Of a stretch of 56,689 nucleotides of DNA, positions 33,367 to 42,366 are shown piece after piece. Every line of letters starts with the position of its first letter. The first letter of the stretch is position 1. The position numbers and the translations under genes are program-made. The notes under the pieces are model-generated. The model saw only the letters and a list, made by a program, of their open reading frames with translations, did not search any database and was not told the DNA's origin. Source of the stretch: Parageobacillus caldoxylosilyticus NBRC 107762 (GTDB taxonomy: Bacteria > Bacillota > Bacilli > Bacillales > Anoxybacillaceae); NCBI RefSeq assembly GCF_000632715.1, contig NZ_BAWO01000043.1, forward strand, positions 1 through 56,689, in the 5' to 3' direction.

Positions 33367-36300
33367 TTATTCTTTCGTGACGGCGTCTTTTTCAGCTGCT
33401 TTTTCCTTTTCTGCCGGTTTCACTTCCGAAACAATCGCATCGGCAGCATGGTCTTCGTCCTCATCGAAGTTTTCCATATTAACTTCTTGTTCATCGCTCG
33501 TTAAAATCGTCACATCCATGCCTAAGCTTTGCAGCTCTTTAATTAAAACTTTAAACGACTCCGGCACACCTGGCTCCGGTATGTTTTCCCCTTTGACAAT
33601 TGCTTCGTATGTCTTCACGCGACCAACCACATCGTCCGATTTGACGGTAAGTATTTCTTGCAATGTATACGCAGCACCGTAAGCTTCGAGCGCCCATACT
33701 TCCATTTCGCCGAAACGTTGTCCGCCAAATTGCGCTTTCCCACCGAGCGGTTGCTGCGTAACAAGCGAGTACGGTCCCGTTGAGCGAGCATGAAGCTTAT
33801 CGTCAACCATGTGCGCCAGCTTAATCATATACATAATGCCGACCGATACGCGGTTGTCAAACGGTTCTCCCGTTCTGCCATCGTATAGAACCGTTTTTGC
33901 ATCACGCGGCATCCCTGCTTCTTCCAGTATATTCCACACATCTTCTTCTGTAGCGCCGTCAAATACCGGCGACGCAATATGAAGACCGAGTTTTTTCGCG
34001 GCCATCCCAAGATGCAGCTCAAACACTTGCCCGATGTTCATCCGCGACGGAACGCCTAACGGGTTTAACATAATATCAATCGGTGTGCCATCCGGCAAGA
34101 ACGGCATATCTTCTTCCGGCAAGATGCGGGAAATAACCCCTTTGTTTCCGTGGCGGCCTGCCATTTTATCGCCTTCGGAAATTTTCCGTTTTTGCACAAT
34201 ATAGACGCGGACAAGCTGATTGACGCCAGGCGGAAGCTCATCGCCGTCTTCGCGGTTAAATACTTTCACATCGAGCACAATACCGCCGCCGCCATGCGGA
34301 ACGCGCAGCGATGTATCGCGCACCTCGCGTGCTTTTTCCCCGAAGATGGCGTGCAACAACCGTTCTTCGGCTGTAAGCTCCGTCATTCCTTTTGGTGTTA
34401 CTTTACCAACGAGCAAATCGCCGTCTTTTACTTCCGCACCGATGCGGACAATTCCGCGCTCATCTAAATTCTTTAGCGCATCCTCCCCGACGTTTGGAAT
34501 ATCGCGCGTAATTTCCTCTGGACCAAGTTTCGTATCGCGGGATTCCGCTTCATACTCCTCGATATGGATCGATGTATATACGTCCTCTTTGACGAGGCGT
34601 TCGCTCATAATAATTGCGTCTTCGTAGTTATAGCCGTCCCAAGTCATAAAGGCGACAAGCACGTTTCGGCCAAGCGCAAGCTCACCTTTGTCCATCGACG
34701 GACCGTCTGCTAAAATTTCACCTTTTTCAACAATGTCACCTTTTTTCACAATCGGACGCTGATTGTAGCAAGTTCCTTGGTTCGAGCGGACAAATTTCAA
34801 CAGACGATATTTGTCAAGGTCTCCTTTTACTTCCTTTCCGTCTACTTCAATGAGACGGCGAACCCAAATTTCTTTGGCCTCTACCCGTTCGACAATACCG
34901 CGATGTTTACAAATAACAGCGGCACCGGAGTCCTTCGCCGATACATATTCCATTCCTGTACCGACAATTGGCGCTTCCGGCTCTAACAGCGGAACTGCTT
35001 GACGCTGCATGTTCGCACCCATAAGCGCGCGGTTCGAGTCGTCGTTTTCTAAGAACGGGATGCACGCCGTCGCTGCCGATACAACTTGCTTTGGCGACAC
35101 GTCCATATAGTCAACGCGGTCGCGTTTGACGACAATGTTTTCCCCGCGGAAACGTGCGACAACATTTTCTTCTAAGAACGTTCCATCTTCCGCAAGCGGG
35201 ACGTTCGCCTGAGCCACAACATAGTTGTCCTCTTCGTCTGCCGTTAAGTAATCAATTTGATCGGTTACTCTTCCTGTTTCCGGGTCGACGCGCCGATACG
35301 GCGTTTCAATGAAACCGAATTTATTGACTTTCGCATAAGTCGATAACGAGTTAATTAATCCAATGTTTGGACCCTCAGGGGTTTCAATCGGACACATCCG
35401 TCCATAGTGGGAGTAGTGAACGTCGCGCACCTCAAACCCTGCGCGCTCCCGCGTCAGCCCACCTGGTCCTAACGCCGAAAGACGGCGCTTATGCGTTAAT
35501 TCGGCAAGCGGGTTCGTTTGGTCCATAAATTGCGAAAGCTGCGAGCTTCCGAAAAACTCTTTAATCGCAGCGATGACCGGCCGAATGTTGATCAATTGCT
35601 GCGGTGTAATCGTGTTTGTATCTTGAATGGACATACGCTCGCGAACAACCCGCTCCATACGAGATAAACCGATGCGGAATTGGTTTTGCAACAATTCACC
35701 GACCGAACGAAGACGACGGTTTCCTAAATGGTCGATATCGTCCGTATCGCCAACCCCATGCAGCAAGTTAAAGAAATAGCTAATGGAAGCGATAATATCC
35801 GCTGGAGTAATATGTTTGACATCTTCAGCAATATAGCCGTTGCTGATGACGTTGATCACTTTTTCGTTGTCCGGGTCATTTGGCGAGTAAATTTTAATCG
35901 ACTGCACAGAAATCGGCTCGTCTACTACGCCCCCGTTAGGTTTATAAGTTTGCAAGCCAATGCCTTTTTCAAGGTATGGCAGCAAACGATTTAACATTCT
36001 GCGGTCAATGATTGCTCCTTTTTCGGCAATAATCTCGCCTGTTTCCGGATCGATTAATGTTTCGGCAAGACGTTGGTTAAACAGGCGGTTTTTAATATGG
36101 AGCTTTTTATTAATTTTATAACGTCCGACGCTTGCTAAATCATAGCGTTTCGGATCAAAAAAGCGAGAGATTAACAAGTTTTTCGCGTTTTCAATCGTCG
36201 GCGGTTCGCCTGGGCGCAGGCGCTCGTAAATTTCAATGAGCGCTTTTTCGGTGCTATCCGTATTATCTTTTTCAAGCGTGTTGCGCAAATACTCATTGTC

Positions 36301-36936
36301 GCCGATCAAATCAATAATTTCTTGATCGGAACCAAACCCGAGCGCACGAAGAAGCACCGTAACTGGCAGTTTACGTGTGCGATCAATGCGAACATATACA
36401 ACATCTTTGGCGTCAGTTTCGTATTCTAGCCAGGCGCCGCGATTCGGAATCACGGTCGCTGAATAGCCTCGTTTTCCGTTTTTATCCACTTTGTCGCTGT
36501 AGTACACGCTCGGAGAGCGGACAAGCTGGGATACAATAACCCGCTCTGCCCCGTTAATGATAAACGTCCCTGTTTCTGTCATTAACGGGAAATCACCCAT
36601 AAACACATCTTGTTCCTTTACTTCACCTGTCTCTTTGTTAATTAAACGGACTTTTACGCGAAGCGGCGCAGCATATGTAACATCGCGTTCTTTCGCTTCT
36701 TCTACCGTATATTTCGGCTCCCCTAAACTATAATCAATAAATTCAAGAGAAAGATTACCGGAAAAGTCTTCGATCGGGGAAATTTCGCGGAACATTTCCC
36801 GCAATCCTTCATCAAGAAACCATTTGTAAGAGGAAGTTTGAATCTCAATAAGATTCGGCAATTCGAGCACTTCACTAATGCGCGCGTAACTTCTCCGTTG
36901 GCGGTGTCGTCCATATTGAACTAGTCGGCCTGTCAA
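33367..36936 (-). CDS. rpoB: DNA-directed RNA polymerase subunit beta
   Basis: Beta subunit, 1189 residues. I choose TTG 36934-36936 ([19 protein letters not shown]) because GAGGGG lies 8 bases upstream and B. subtilis also starts there; a GTG three codons earlier sits against that site. The rifampicin cluster [18 protein letters not shown] and [14 protein letters not shown] is wild type. [13 protein letters not shown] and the C-terminal clamp segment are present, ending with an acidic tail that differs from B. subtilis. Transcription starts from a promoter after rsmC and passes a possible attenuator. Confidence 0.98.
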   Translation of the reverse strand: MTGRLVQYGRHRQRRSYARISEVLELPNLIEIQTSSYKWFLDEGLREMFREISPIEDFSGNLSLEFIDYSLGEPKYTVEEAKERDVTYAAPLRVKVRLINKETGEVKEQDVFMGDFPLMTETGTFIINGAERVIVSQLVRSPSVYYSDKVDKNGKRGYSATVIPNRGAWLEYETDAKDVVYVRIDRTRKLPVTVLLRALGFGSDQEIIDLIGDNEYLRNTLEKDNTDSTEKALIEIYERLRPGEPPTIENAKNLLISRFFDPKRYDLASVGRYKINKKLHIKNRLFNQRLAETLIDPETGEIIAEKGAIIDRRMLNRLLPYLEKGIGLQTYKPNGGVVDEPISVQSIKIYSPNDPDNEKVINVISNGYIAEDVKHITPADIIASISYFFNLLHGVGDTDDIDHLGNRRLRSVGELLQNQFRIGLSRMERVVRERMSIQDTNTITPQQLINIRPVIAAIKEFFGSSQLSQFMDQTNPLAELTHKRRLSALGPGGLTRERAGFEVRDVHYSHYGRMCPIETPEGPNIGLINSLSTYAKVNKFGFIETPYRRVDPETGRVTDQIDYLTADEEDNYVVAQANVPLAEDGTFLEENVVARFRGENIVVKRDRVDYMDVSPKQVVSAATACIPFLENDDSNRALMGANMQRQAVPLLEPEAPIVGTGMEYVSAKDSGAAVICKHRGIVERVEAKEIWVRRLIEVDGKEVKGDLDKYRLLKFVRSNQGTCYNQRPIVKKGDIVEKGEILADGPSMDKGELALGRNVLVAFMTWDGYNYEDAIIMSERLVKEDVYTSIHIEEYEAESRDTKLGPEEITRDIPNVGEDALKNLDERGIVRIGAEVKDGDLLVGKVTPKGMTELTAEERLLHAIFGEKAREVRDTSLRVPHGGGGIVLDVKVFNREDGDELPPGVNQLVRVYIVQKRKISEGDKMAGRHGNKGVISRILPEEDMPFLPDGTPIDIMLNPLGVPSRMNIGQVFELHLGMAAKKLGLHIASPVFDGATEEDVWNILEEAGMPRDAKTVLYDGRTGEPFDNRVSVGIMYMIKLAHMVDDKLHARSTGPYSLVTQQPLGGKAQFGGQRFGEMEVWALEAYGAAYTLQEILTVKSDDVVGRVKTYEAIVKGENIPEPGVPESFKVLIKELQSLGMDVTILTSDEQEVNMENFDEDEDHAADAIVSEVKPAEKEKAAEKDAVTKE

Positions 36937-37001
36937 GTGATTCACCCCTCAAATGTAAACATTAATCAAATTGGAAGGTAAACATGGAGCCATGCTTTTC
37001 A

Positions 37002-37041
37002 TGGAGAAAAAAAGAAAATGGTTTCTATCATAGAAAACCAT
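37002..37041 (-). terminator. terminator-like hairpin in the rpoB leader
   Basis: Minus-strand stem ATGGTTT..AAACCAT with inner CTAT/ATAG arms (37018-37041), followed by a U-rich stretch with seven T in a row. It lies between the rpoB promoter and the rpoB start, so it could attenuate rpoBC. The stem is A/T-rich and of moderate strength. Confidence 0.5.
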
Positions 37042-37137
37042 ATTTTCACCTGTTTATTGATTTTATCATTTTTTCCATTATCACCAAAATTATACGTACC
37101 ATCCTACTAGGGAAATGTACACATTTAGCATTGTATA

Positions 37138-37166
37138 ATGTTATCACAACCCAAAAACACTGTCAA
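37138..37166 (-). promoter_or_regulatory. rpoBC promoter overlapping the rsmC stop
   Basis: Minus-strand -35 TTGACA (complement of 37161-37166) and -10 TAACAT (complement of 37138-37143), spacing 17. The TGA stop of rsmC is within the -35 box. A leader of about 200 bases follows. Confidence 0.75.
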
Positions 37167-37765
37167 CATTTTTTCGCCTTTATGATATAATATCCTTTTT
37201 TCTTCGCTACCACTTCTGCGTGTGAAAACACTTCTTCCAATTTTTTTAACGCAGACGGCGCCCCTTGCTTTTTTTGAATGACAACCCACAGCTCCCCATT
37301 TTCGTAAAGATGGTCAGCGCTTTGTTCAAAAATGGCGTGAACAACGCGTTTCCCGGCACGAATCGGCGGATTGGTTAAAATCGCAGCAAATTTTTTATCG
37401 CCTACTTGCGCAAATAAATCACTTTCATAAATCGTTACATTTTTAATATCGTTGGCCTGTTTATTTTCTATAGCCAACTCGATCGCGCGCTTGTTAATAT
37501 CCACCATGTCTACATGGCGGTGTGGAAAGGACTTTGCAACCGCCAAGCCGATCGGACCATATCCGCAGCCAATATCCAAAAAACCGCCCTCTATATCCGG
37601 TTCCATAAACGTTTCAATCAACAGCCGCGTGCCAAAATCGACTTCCCGTTTGGAAAATACGCCGCTGTCCGTGGTAAATACGAACTTATTGCCCCGTAAT
37701 ACAAACGTCCACGTATGAGGACGGCTTTCCGATGACGGGTTGGAAGAATAATAATGTTCGCTCAA
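37163..37765 (-). CDS. rsmC: 16S rRNA guanine methyltransferase family protein (YbxB/RsmC)
   Basis: Class I SAM-dependent methyltransferase; the E. coli RsmC relative makes m2G1207 in 16S rRNA. SAM motif FLDIGCGYGPIG and catalytic NPPIRAGK are clear. At 200 residues it is the short single-domain form of Firmicutes. The start is TTG 37763-37765, giving SEHYYS as in B. subtilis, with AAAGGTGA 5 bases upstream; an ATG two codons before it abuts that site. It lies between the rplL terminator and rpoB, as in B. subtilis. Confidence 0.9.
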   Translation of the reverse strand: MSEHYYSSNPSSESRPHTWTFVLRGNKFVFTTDSGVFSKREVDFGTRLLIETFMEPDIEGGFLDIGCGYGPIGLAVAKSFPHRHVDMVDINKRAIELAIENKQANDIKNVTIYESDLFAQVGDKKFAAILTNPPIRAGKRVVHAIFEQSADHLYENGELWVVIQKKQGAPSALKKLEEVFSHAEVVAKKKGYYIIKAKKC

Positions 37766-37818
37766 TTTCATCACCTTTCTTTTGCCCATCTATCTTCCAT
37801 CATACCCATTTTTGCAGT

Positions 37819-37848
37819 AAAAAAGCCCGCTGGTTTCAGCGGGCTTTT
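37819..37848 (-). terminator. rplJL terminator
   Basis: Minus-strand twelve-base stem AAAAGCCCGCTG/CAGCGGGCTTTT with a four-base loop and T-run, 12 bases after rplL. rsmC must be reached by readthrough or by a promoter I do not see. Confidence 0.92.
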
Positions 37849-37862
37849 CTTGTAAACAGCAA

Positions 37863-38231
37863 TTATTTTACTTCTACGCTAGCGCCAACTTCTTCAAGTT
37901 TTGCTTTGATTTCTTCTGCTTCTTCTTTCGAAACGCCTTCTTTAATTGGTTTTGGAGTGTTATCAACTAAGTCTTTTGCTTCTTTTAAGCCAAGACCAGT
38001 GATTTCGCGAACAACTTTGATAACTTTAATTTTTTGCGCACCAGCATCAGCAAGAATAACATCGAATTCTGTTTTTTCAGCAGCAGCTTCGCCGCCAGCA
38101 GCAGCGCCGCCAGCAACCACTACAGGAGCAGCAACAGTTACGCCGAACTCTTCTTCAATTGCTTTTACTAATTCATTTAATTCTAATACTGTCATATTTT
38201 TAACCGCTTCAATGATTTGTTCTTTTGTCAT
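37863..38231 (-). CDS. rplL: 50S ribosomal protein L7/L12
   Basis: Stalk protein present in several copies per ribosome, which recruits translational GTPases; 122 residues. The N-terminal dimer domain (1-35, [20 protein letters not shown]) and the Ala/Gly/Glu hinge (about 37-55) are clear. The C-terminal factor-binding domain carries [29 protein letters not shown] precedes the ATG. Confidence 0.98.
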   Translation of the reverse strand: MTKEQIIEAVKNMTVLELNELVKAIEEEFGVTVAAPVVVAGGAAAGGEAAAEKTEFDVILADAGAQKIKVIKVVREITGLGLKEAKDLVDNTPKPIKEGVSKEEAEEIKAKLEEVGASVEVK

Positions 38232-38279
38232 TGTCAGTTCCTCCTTAATTTATAATTTTATGCATATATGGATGCGAGA

Positions 38280-38780
38280 TTATGCGCCTTGCTCTTCTTT
38301 TTTATCCGCAACCGCTTTTGTAACAAGCGCAAAGTTGCGAATTGGAGCCTGAAGAACGCTAAGCAACATAGAAAGCAAGCCTTCGCGGGAAGGAAGTTTT
38401 GCAAGCGCATTGATTTCTTCCAGCGTTGCAATGTTGCCTTCAATGACACCTGCTTTAATTTCAAGTGCTTCATGGTCTTTGGCAAATTCACTTAAAATTT
38501 TTGCAGGCGCTACGACATCTTCATTGCTAAATGCAATCGCATTTGGTCCAGTAAATACGTCGCTTAATCCTTCTAATCCAACTTCCGCCAGCGCGCGGCG
38601 GGTTAATGTGTTTTTATACACTTTGAACTCAACGCCCGCTTCGCGGAGCTGCTTGCGGAGCTCTGTAATTTCCGCTACGTTTAAGCCGCGGTAGTCTACG
38701 ATAACCGTAGATTTGCTGGCGCGGAATTTTTCAGCTATCTCTGCTACAATTTGTTTTTTGAGTTCGATCGCGCTGCTCAT
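38280..38780 (-). CDS. rplJ: 50S ribosomal protein L10
   Basis: Stalk base that anchors L7/L12 dimers; 166 residues. The N-terminal domain begins [21 protein letters not shown], with [19 protein letters not shown], and the C-terminal helix binds L12. It is preceded by an autoregulatory leader and CAGGAGGTG. Confidence 0.98.
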   Translation of the reverse strand: MSSAIELKKQIVAEIAEKFRASKSTVIVDYRGLNVAEITELRKQLREAGVEFKVYKNTLTRRALAEVGLEGLSDVFTGPNAIAFSNEDVVAPAKILSEFAKDHEALEIKAGVIEGNIATLEEINALAKLPSREGLLSMLLSVLQAPIRNFALVTKAVADKKEEQGA

Positions 38781-38833
38781 TTTTACACCTCCTGTAGAAG
38801 ATAAAATGAAAACACCACTTATACCGCATCAGT

Positions 38834-38960
38834 AAAAAACCTCCATGCCACGTAGACATGGAGGTATCGCAAAACGCGCAAAACGGCCTTGAACGCGTTT
38901 TTCTATCGCACAAATACCTCGGTAGGAAATTAAGCTCCTAAGAGCACCTACTGTCTACGG
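38834..38960 (-). promoter_or_regulatory. L10 leader with attenuator terminator
   Basis: The rplJ leader begins with the conserved L10-leader segment (GTAGACAGTAGGTG and CTTAATTTCCTACCGAGGTA on the minus strand). It ends with a nine-base stem ACCTCCATG/CATGGAGGT (38839-38847 with 38857-38865) followed by six T. Firmicute L10-L12 leaders act by attenuation; binding of the L10(L12)4 complex is expected to favour termination. Confidence 0.82.
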
Positions 38961-38993
38961 TACAAATGATATTCATTTTTTCATACAAAAGAC

Positions 38994-39022
38994 ATTTTAC
39001 TAAAAGGATGGAAAGAAGTCAA
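38994..39022 (-). promoter_or_regulatory. rplJ-rplL promoter
   Basis: Minus-strand -35 TTGACT (complement of 39017-39022) and -10 TAAAAT (complement of 38994-38999), spacing 17, right after rplA. Confidence 0.82.
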
Positions 39023-39026
39023 TATT

Positions 39027-39728
39027 TTATTGTGCTACCGCTACTGTAGATGGGTCTACTTTGATGCCAGGCCCCATCGTCGAAGTAACCGTTACATTTT
39101 TCACGTACGTACCTTTTGCAGCGGCTGGTTTTGCTTTTAAAATCGCTTCGTAAATCGTAGCGAAGTTTTCTACCAGTTTTTCGTTGTCAAACGACACTTT
39201 GCCGATCGGCACGTGGATGTTGCCGGCTTTGTCAACGCGATATTCGACTTTACCAGCTTTAATTTCTTGCACCGCTTTCGCGACATCAAATGTAACGGTG
39301 CCAGTTTTCGGGTTTGGCATTAATCCTTTTGGACCTAAAATACGTCCCAGTTTACCAACTTCACCCATCATGTCAGGTGTTGCGACAACGACATCAAAAT
39401 CAAACCAACCTTGTTGGATTTTGTTGATATATTCTGTATCGCCAACGTAGTCGGCGCCAGCTGCTTCCGCTTCTTTCGCTTTTTCCCCTTTAGCGAATAC
39501 TAATACGCGCTGTACTTTCCCTGTACCATGAGGCAATACAACCGCGCCGCGAATTTGTTGGTCCGCTTTTTTCGGGTCCACGCCTAAACGGAACGCAACT
39601 TCCACCGTAGCATCAAATTTAGCAATGTTCGTTTTTTTCACCAGTTCAATCGCTTCTGCGATTGGATACGCTTTAAAGCGGTCTACAAGTTTCAATGCTT
39701 CTAAGTATTTCTTTCCTCTTTTTGGCAT
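39027..39728 (-). CDS. rplA: 50S ribosomal protein L1
   Basis: L1-stalk protein that moves deacylated tRNA out of the E site; 233 residues. [36 protein letters not shown] and the motif [18 protein letters not shown] are diagnostic. L1 represses its own operon in many bacteria. GAGGAGG precedes the ATG. Confidence 0.98.
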   Translation of the reverse strand: MPKRGKKYLEALKLVDRFKAYPIAEAIELVKKTNIAKFDATVEVAFRLGVDPKKADQQIRGAVVLPHGTGKVQRVLVFAKGEKAKEAEAAGADYVGDTEYINKIQQGWFDFDVVVATPDMMGEVGKLGRILGPKGLMPNPKTGTVTFDVAKAVQEIKAGKVEYRVDKAGNIHVPIGKVSFDNEKLVENFATIYEAILKAKPAAAKGTYVKNVTVTSTMGPGIKVDPSTVAVAQ

Positions 39729-39779
39729 ACATAATTCCTCCTCATTGTGGTTTTAGCGGAATAACCTCCCACGAATAAA

Positions 39780-39814
39780 GGTTGCGAAAAGGATCACTCC
39801 TTGTAGTCGCAACC
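39780..39814 (-). repeat. hairpin between rplK and rplA
   Basis: Minus-strand arms GGTTGCGA and TCGCAACC (39780-39787 with 39807-39814) enclose an inner AAGGA/TCCTT stem with a GTGA loop. It has no T-run. It may be an L1-binding or processing site. Confidence 0.6.
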
Positions 39815-39836
39815 TCCTCAGCCAACACTATGCACA

Positions 39837-40262
39837 TTAGTCTTCGATAACAATGCCCATGCTGCGGGCTGTACCTTCAACCATGCGCATCGCAGCCTCA
39901 ATGCTTGCTGCGTTTAAATCCGGCATTTTCATTTCTGCAATTTCACGCACTTTGTCGCGTTTGATTGTCGCTACTTTGTTACGGTTTGGTTCACCAGAAC
40001 CGGATTCAATGCCGGCCGCTTTTTTCAGCAACACTGCAGCTGGCGGAGTTTTTGTAATAAATGTAAATGAACGGTCCTCAAACACCGTAATTTCAACTGG
40101 AATAATCAAACCCGCTTGGTCAGCTGTGCGAGCATTGAACTCTTTACAAAACGCCATAATATTAACACCGGCTTGACCTAATGCAGGACCAACTGGCGGT
40201 GCCGGATTCGCTTTCCCCGCAGGAATTTGCAGTTTGACGACTTTTACAACTTTTTTTGCCAC
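39837..40262 (-). CDS. rplK: 50S ribosomal protein L11
   Basis: GTPase-centre protein required for RelA activation and the target region of thiostrepton; 141 residues. The start is GTG 40260-40262 with AAGGAGG 8 bases upstream; ATG-like starts upstream are not conserved. [21 protein letters not shown] and [12 protein letters not shown] are characteristic. Confidence 0.98.
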   Translation of the reverse strand: MAKKVVKVVKLQIPAGKANPAPPVGPALGQAGVNIMAFCKEFNARTADQAGLIIPVEITVFEDRSFTFITKTPPAAVLLKKAAGIESGSGEPNRNKVATIKRDKVREIAEMKMPDLNAASIEAAMRMVEGTARSMGIVIED

Positions 40263-40271
40263 GAGACACAC

Positions 40272-40467
40272 CTCCTTAAGTCCGTGATGTGGTATTAGGG
40301 ATAGTCCCTCCCACTCATAAGGCTAATGTCATATAGCCTTTTTCCATATCTCCCGTTTCGGTTGAGAGGATCTGCGTGTTAAAAAATCACAGTGCTCCCT
40401 TATACACTTGTATAAGTTCATTGCCTGTACAGAAATATATTTGTCTCGGCCTACGAGACATACTGAC
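40272..40467 (-). promoter_or_regulatory. rplK leader with hairpins
   Basis: About 200 bases of leader precede rplK. A seven-base stem TGTCTCG/CGAGACA (40443-40461) lies a few bases from the predicted transcript start. A second stem AAGGCTA/TAGCCTT is at about 40322-40341. Neither is followed by a T-run. I see no reading frame in this stretch. Confidence 0.45.
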
Positions 40468-40473
40468 TTTAAA

Positions 40474-40502
40474 ATATTATCACTTTTCGATTTTGATTGC
40501 AA
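40474..40502 (-). promoter_or_regulatory. rplK-rplA promoter
   Basis: Minus-strand -35 TTGCAA (complement of 40497-40502) and -10 TAATAT (complement of 40474-40479), spacing 17, just after nusG. Confidence 0.75.
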
Positions 40503-40513
40503 GTTCTTTTCCA

Positions 40514-41047
40514 TCATATTTTTTCAATCTGCGAAAATTCCAACTCCACCGGTGTTTCACGGCCAAACATATTCACAAGCACTTTCACTTTTCGTTTATC
40601 CACATCGATCGCTTCTATTTTACCAGTAAAGTTAGTAAAAGGACCTTCTTTTACCCTTACCGTTTCATTTAGTTCATAATCTATATCGATGTCTGTCAAT
40701 GGCATGCCCATCCGTTTTAAAATCATTTTCACTTCTTCTTCCATCAATGGGGTTGGTTTAGAGCCAGCCCCGCTTGAACCGACAAATCCCGTTACCCCAG
40801 GAGTATTGCGCACCACATACCAAGAATCATCGGTCATCACCATTTCCACTAGTACATAGCCTGGAAATACTTTCTTTTTCGTCGTTTTTCTTTTGCCGTT
40901 TTTCACATCTGTTTCTGTTTCTTCGGGAACGACAACGCGAAATATTTTATCCTGCATACCCATGGATTCGACGCGTTTTTCTAAATTGGCCTTTACTTTA
41001 TTTTCATAACCGGAATACGTATGAATCACATACCAATTTTTTTCCAT
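40514..41047 (-). CDS. nusG: Transcription elongation and pausing factor NusG
   Basis: Binds RNA polymerase and links it to ribosome and Rho; 177 residues. The NGN domain (KNWYVIHTYSGYENKVKANL, about 1-110) and the C-terminal KOW domain (GPFTNFTGKIEAIDVDKRKVKVLVNMFGRETPVE) are complete. The ATG at 41045-41047 has no Shine-Dalgarno at normal distance; the closest (GGAGGG, 41071-41076) is 24 bases up, with a small hairpin between. An in-frame stop just upstream rules out a longer start. Confidence 0.97.
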   Translation of the reverse strand: MEKNWYVIHTYSGYENKVKANLEKRVESMGMQDKIFRVVVPEETETDVKNGKRKTTKKKVFPGYVLVEMVMTDDSWYVVRNTPGVTGFVGSSGAGSKPTPLMEEEVKMILKRMGMPLTDIDIDYELNETVRVKEGPFTNFTGKIEAIDVDKRKVKVLVNMFGRETPVELEFSQIEKI

Positions 41048-41106
41048 TGATTAGGACTTAACTGTCCTTTCCCTCCCCAAATCGGTTTCATTTCCTTTTT
41101 TAAGCA

Positions 41107-41130
41107 AAACAAAAACCCGTTACCGGGTCA
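41107..41130 (-). terminator. short terminator between secE and nusG
   Basis: Minus-strand GC stem ACCCG/CGGGT with a GTAA loop and TTTTTGTTTT tail. It can end secE transcripts, or attenuate nusG if a promoter lies upstream at 41153-41158. Confidence 0.65.
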
Positions 41131-41152
41131 GACGCTCACATTATTATCTTTC

Positions 41153-41160
41153 ATTATATC
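41153..41160 (-). promoter_or_regulatory. possible nusG promoter (extended -10)
   Basis: Minus-strand TGATATAAT gives an extended -10 with TATAAT at the complement of 41153-41158. No good -35 at 17 bases (TTGAAT lies at 19). It lies just after secE and upstream of the short terminator. Confidence 0.4.
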
Positions 41161-41175
41161 ATATCGGCAGCAGAC

Positions 41176-41358
41176 TTATTCAAAAACAAAACGAATTAAT
41201 TCGGAAATACCTAAATCAATAACGGCAAAAAACACCGTAAAAAACGTAACGGTAGCTAATACAATAGCGGTATAATTAACTAATTCCTTCCGGTTTGGCC
41301 AACTTACTTTTTTCATTTCTCGTGCTACTTCTTTAAAAAAGTTTACGATTCGCTGCAT
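41176..41358 (-). CDS. secE: Protein translocase subunit SecE
   Basis: Single-span clamp of the SecY channel, 60 residues. Amphipathic N-terminal helix (IVNFFKEVAREMKKVSWPNRKELV) with the conserved SWP motif, then one membrane helix (about 33-55). This is the short Gram-positive form. It follows rpmG by 43 bases. Confidence 0.97.
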   Translation of the reverse strand: MQRIVNFFKEVAREMKKVSWPNRKELVNYTAIVLATVTFFTVFFAVIDLGISELIRFVFE

Positions 41359-41401
41359 GATTAGTAACCTCCAACAGACTTGAAAAACTGCTCACATAGC
41401 G

Positions 41402-41551
41402 CTACTTCGTTTCACGGTGGAGCGTATGCATGTTGCAAATTTTACAAAATTTATTCGCTTCAAAGCGTTCCGCTGCATGGCTTATTCTTTTCATCGTTAC
41501 ATAATTTCGGCTGCCGCATTTACTGCAAGCTAAAATCACTTTTTTTCGCAT
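41402..41551 (-). CDS. rpmG: 50S ribosomal protein L33, zinc-binding type
   Basis: Very short gene of 49 residues, beginning [12 protein letters not shown]. Cys9, Cys12, Cys36 and Cys39 form a zinc site, so it is a C+ form (RpmGB-type). The order sigH-rpmG-secE-nusG agrees with B. subtilis. GGTGGG lies 6 bases upstream of the ATG. Confidence 0.95.
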   Translation of the reverse strand: MRKKVILACSKCGSRNYVTMKRISHAAERFEANKFCKICNMHTLHRETK

Positions 41552-41585
41552 GGGTGTCCCACCGTTCTATAAGGATGTCCATAAA

Positions 41586-41614
41586 AATTTACCACACCCT
41601 CATTTCACTGTCAA
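41586..41614 (-). promoter_or_regulatory. rpmG-secE promoter
   Basis: Minus-strand -35 TTGACA (complement of 41609-41614) and -10 TAAATT (complement of 41586-41591), spacing 17. Confidence 0.8.
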
Positions 41615-41646
41615 CGGCAGATTTTTTGCCTTTATGCTAGACGTCC

Positions 41647-42297
41647 TTAAAGGCTGATTTCGCGGTACTCCAAATATTTTTCCAGCTTTCTTTTTACACG
41701 CTGAAGAGCGTTATCAATCGATTTGACATGGCGGTTCAATTCTTCAGAAATTTCTTGGTACGAACGTCCATCTAAATACAAAGCAAGCACTTTTCTCTCT
41801 AAATCGCTAAGAAGTTCTGCCATTTTGACCTCAATATCGTCTACTTTTTCGCGATTGACAATAAGCTCTTCCGGATCCGTCGCTCTTGTGCCGGAAATGA
41901 CATCCATCAACGTTCGGTCTGATTCATCATCATAGATAGGCTTATCTAAGGAAACGTATGAATTCAACGGAATATGTTTTTGCCTTGTTGCCGTTTTAAT
42001 AGCCGTAATCATCTGCCTTGTGATGCAAAGTTCTGCAAACGCTTTAAAAGAGGAGAGCTTGTCCCCCTTAAAATCGCGAACCGCCTTGTACAGGCCGATC
42101 ATCCCTTCTTGAACAATATCTTCCCGATCAGCGCCGACTAAAAAATAAGAGCGGGCTTTAGCACGTACGAAATTTTGGTATTTATGAATTAAAAAATCTA
42201 GCGCATCCCCATCCCCTTGATGTACCAACTCTACTAACCGTTCATCTTCCATGTTTTTGTAATCACTGTACATTTTTTCCTTGAAGCATTGACCCAC
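41647..42297 (-). CDS. sigH: RNA polymerase sigma factor SigH
   Basis: Stationary-phase and early-sporulation sigma factor (sigma-30). Region 2 is clear (NFVRAKARSYFLVGADREDIVQEGM, then KAFAELCITRQMITAIK), and region 4 is the helix-turn-helix RSYQEISEELNRHVKSIDNAL. I use GTG 42295-42297 with GGGGGG 6 bases upstream (216 residues); an ATG eight codons later with AAGGA is also possible. It has its own promoter after rae1, as in B. subtilis. Confidence 0.95.
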   Translation of the reverse strand: MGQCFKEKMYSDYKNMEDERLVELVHQGDGDALDFLIHKYQNFVRAKARSYFLVGADREDIVQEGMIGLYKAVRDFKGDKLSSFKAFAELCITRQMITAIKTATRQKHIPLNSYVSLDKPIYDDESDRTLMDVISGTRATDPEELIVNREKVDDIEVKMAELLSDLERKVLALYLDGRSYQEISEELNRHVKSIDNALQRVKRKLEKYLEYREISL

Positions 42298-42332
42298 GCT
42301 GATCCCCCCGACCGCATAAATCGCTAGAATTT

Positions 42333-42362
42333 ATTATACAGTACAAATTTTTACAGCGTCAA
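42333..42362 (-). promoter_or_regulatory. sigH promoter
   Basis: Minus-strand -35 TTGACG (complement of 42357-42362) and -10 TATAAT (complement of 42333-42338), spacing 18. In B. subtilis sigH is driven by SigA and repressed by AbrB; I cannot define an AbrB site by eye. Confidence 0.75.
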
Positions 42363-42366
42363 CCAC

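Noticed and set aside
37732-38352. Plus-strand frame of 206 residues opposite rplL and rsmC
   Set aside because: Crosses the rplL terminator and mirrors two real genes; no start signal.
41647-42362. AbrB or Spo0A box at sigH
   Set aside because: Expected from B. subtilis, but AbrB has no strict consensus and I see no clear 0A box (TGTCGAA) in the promoter gap.
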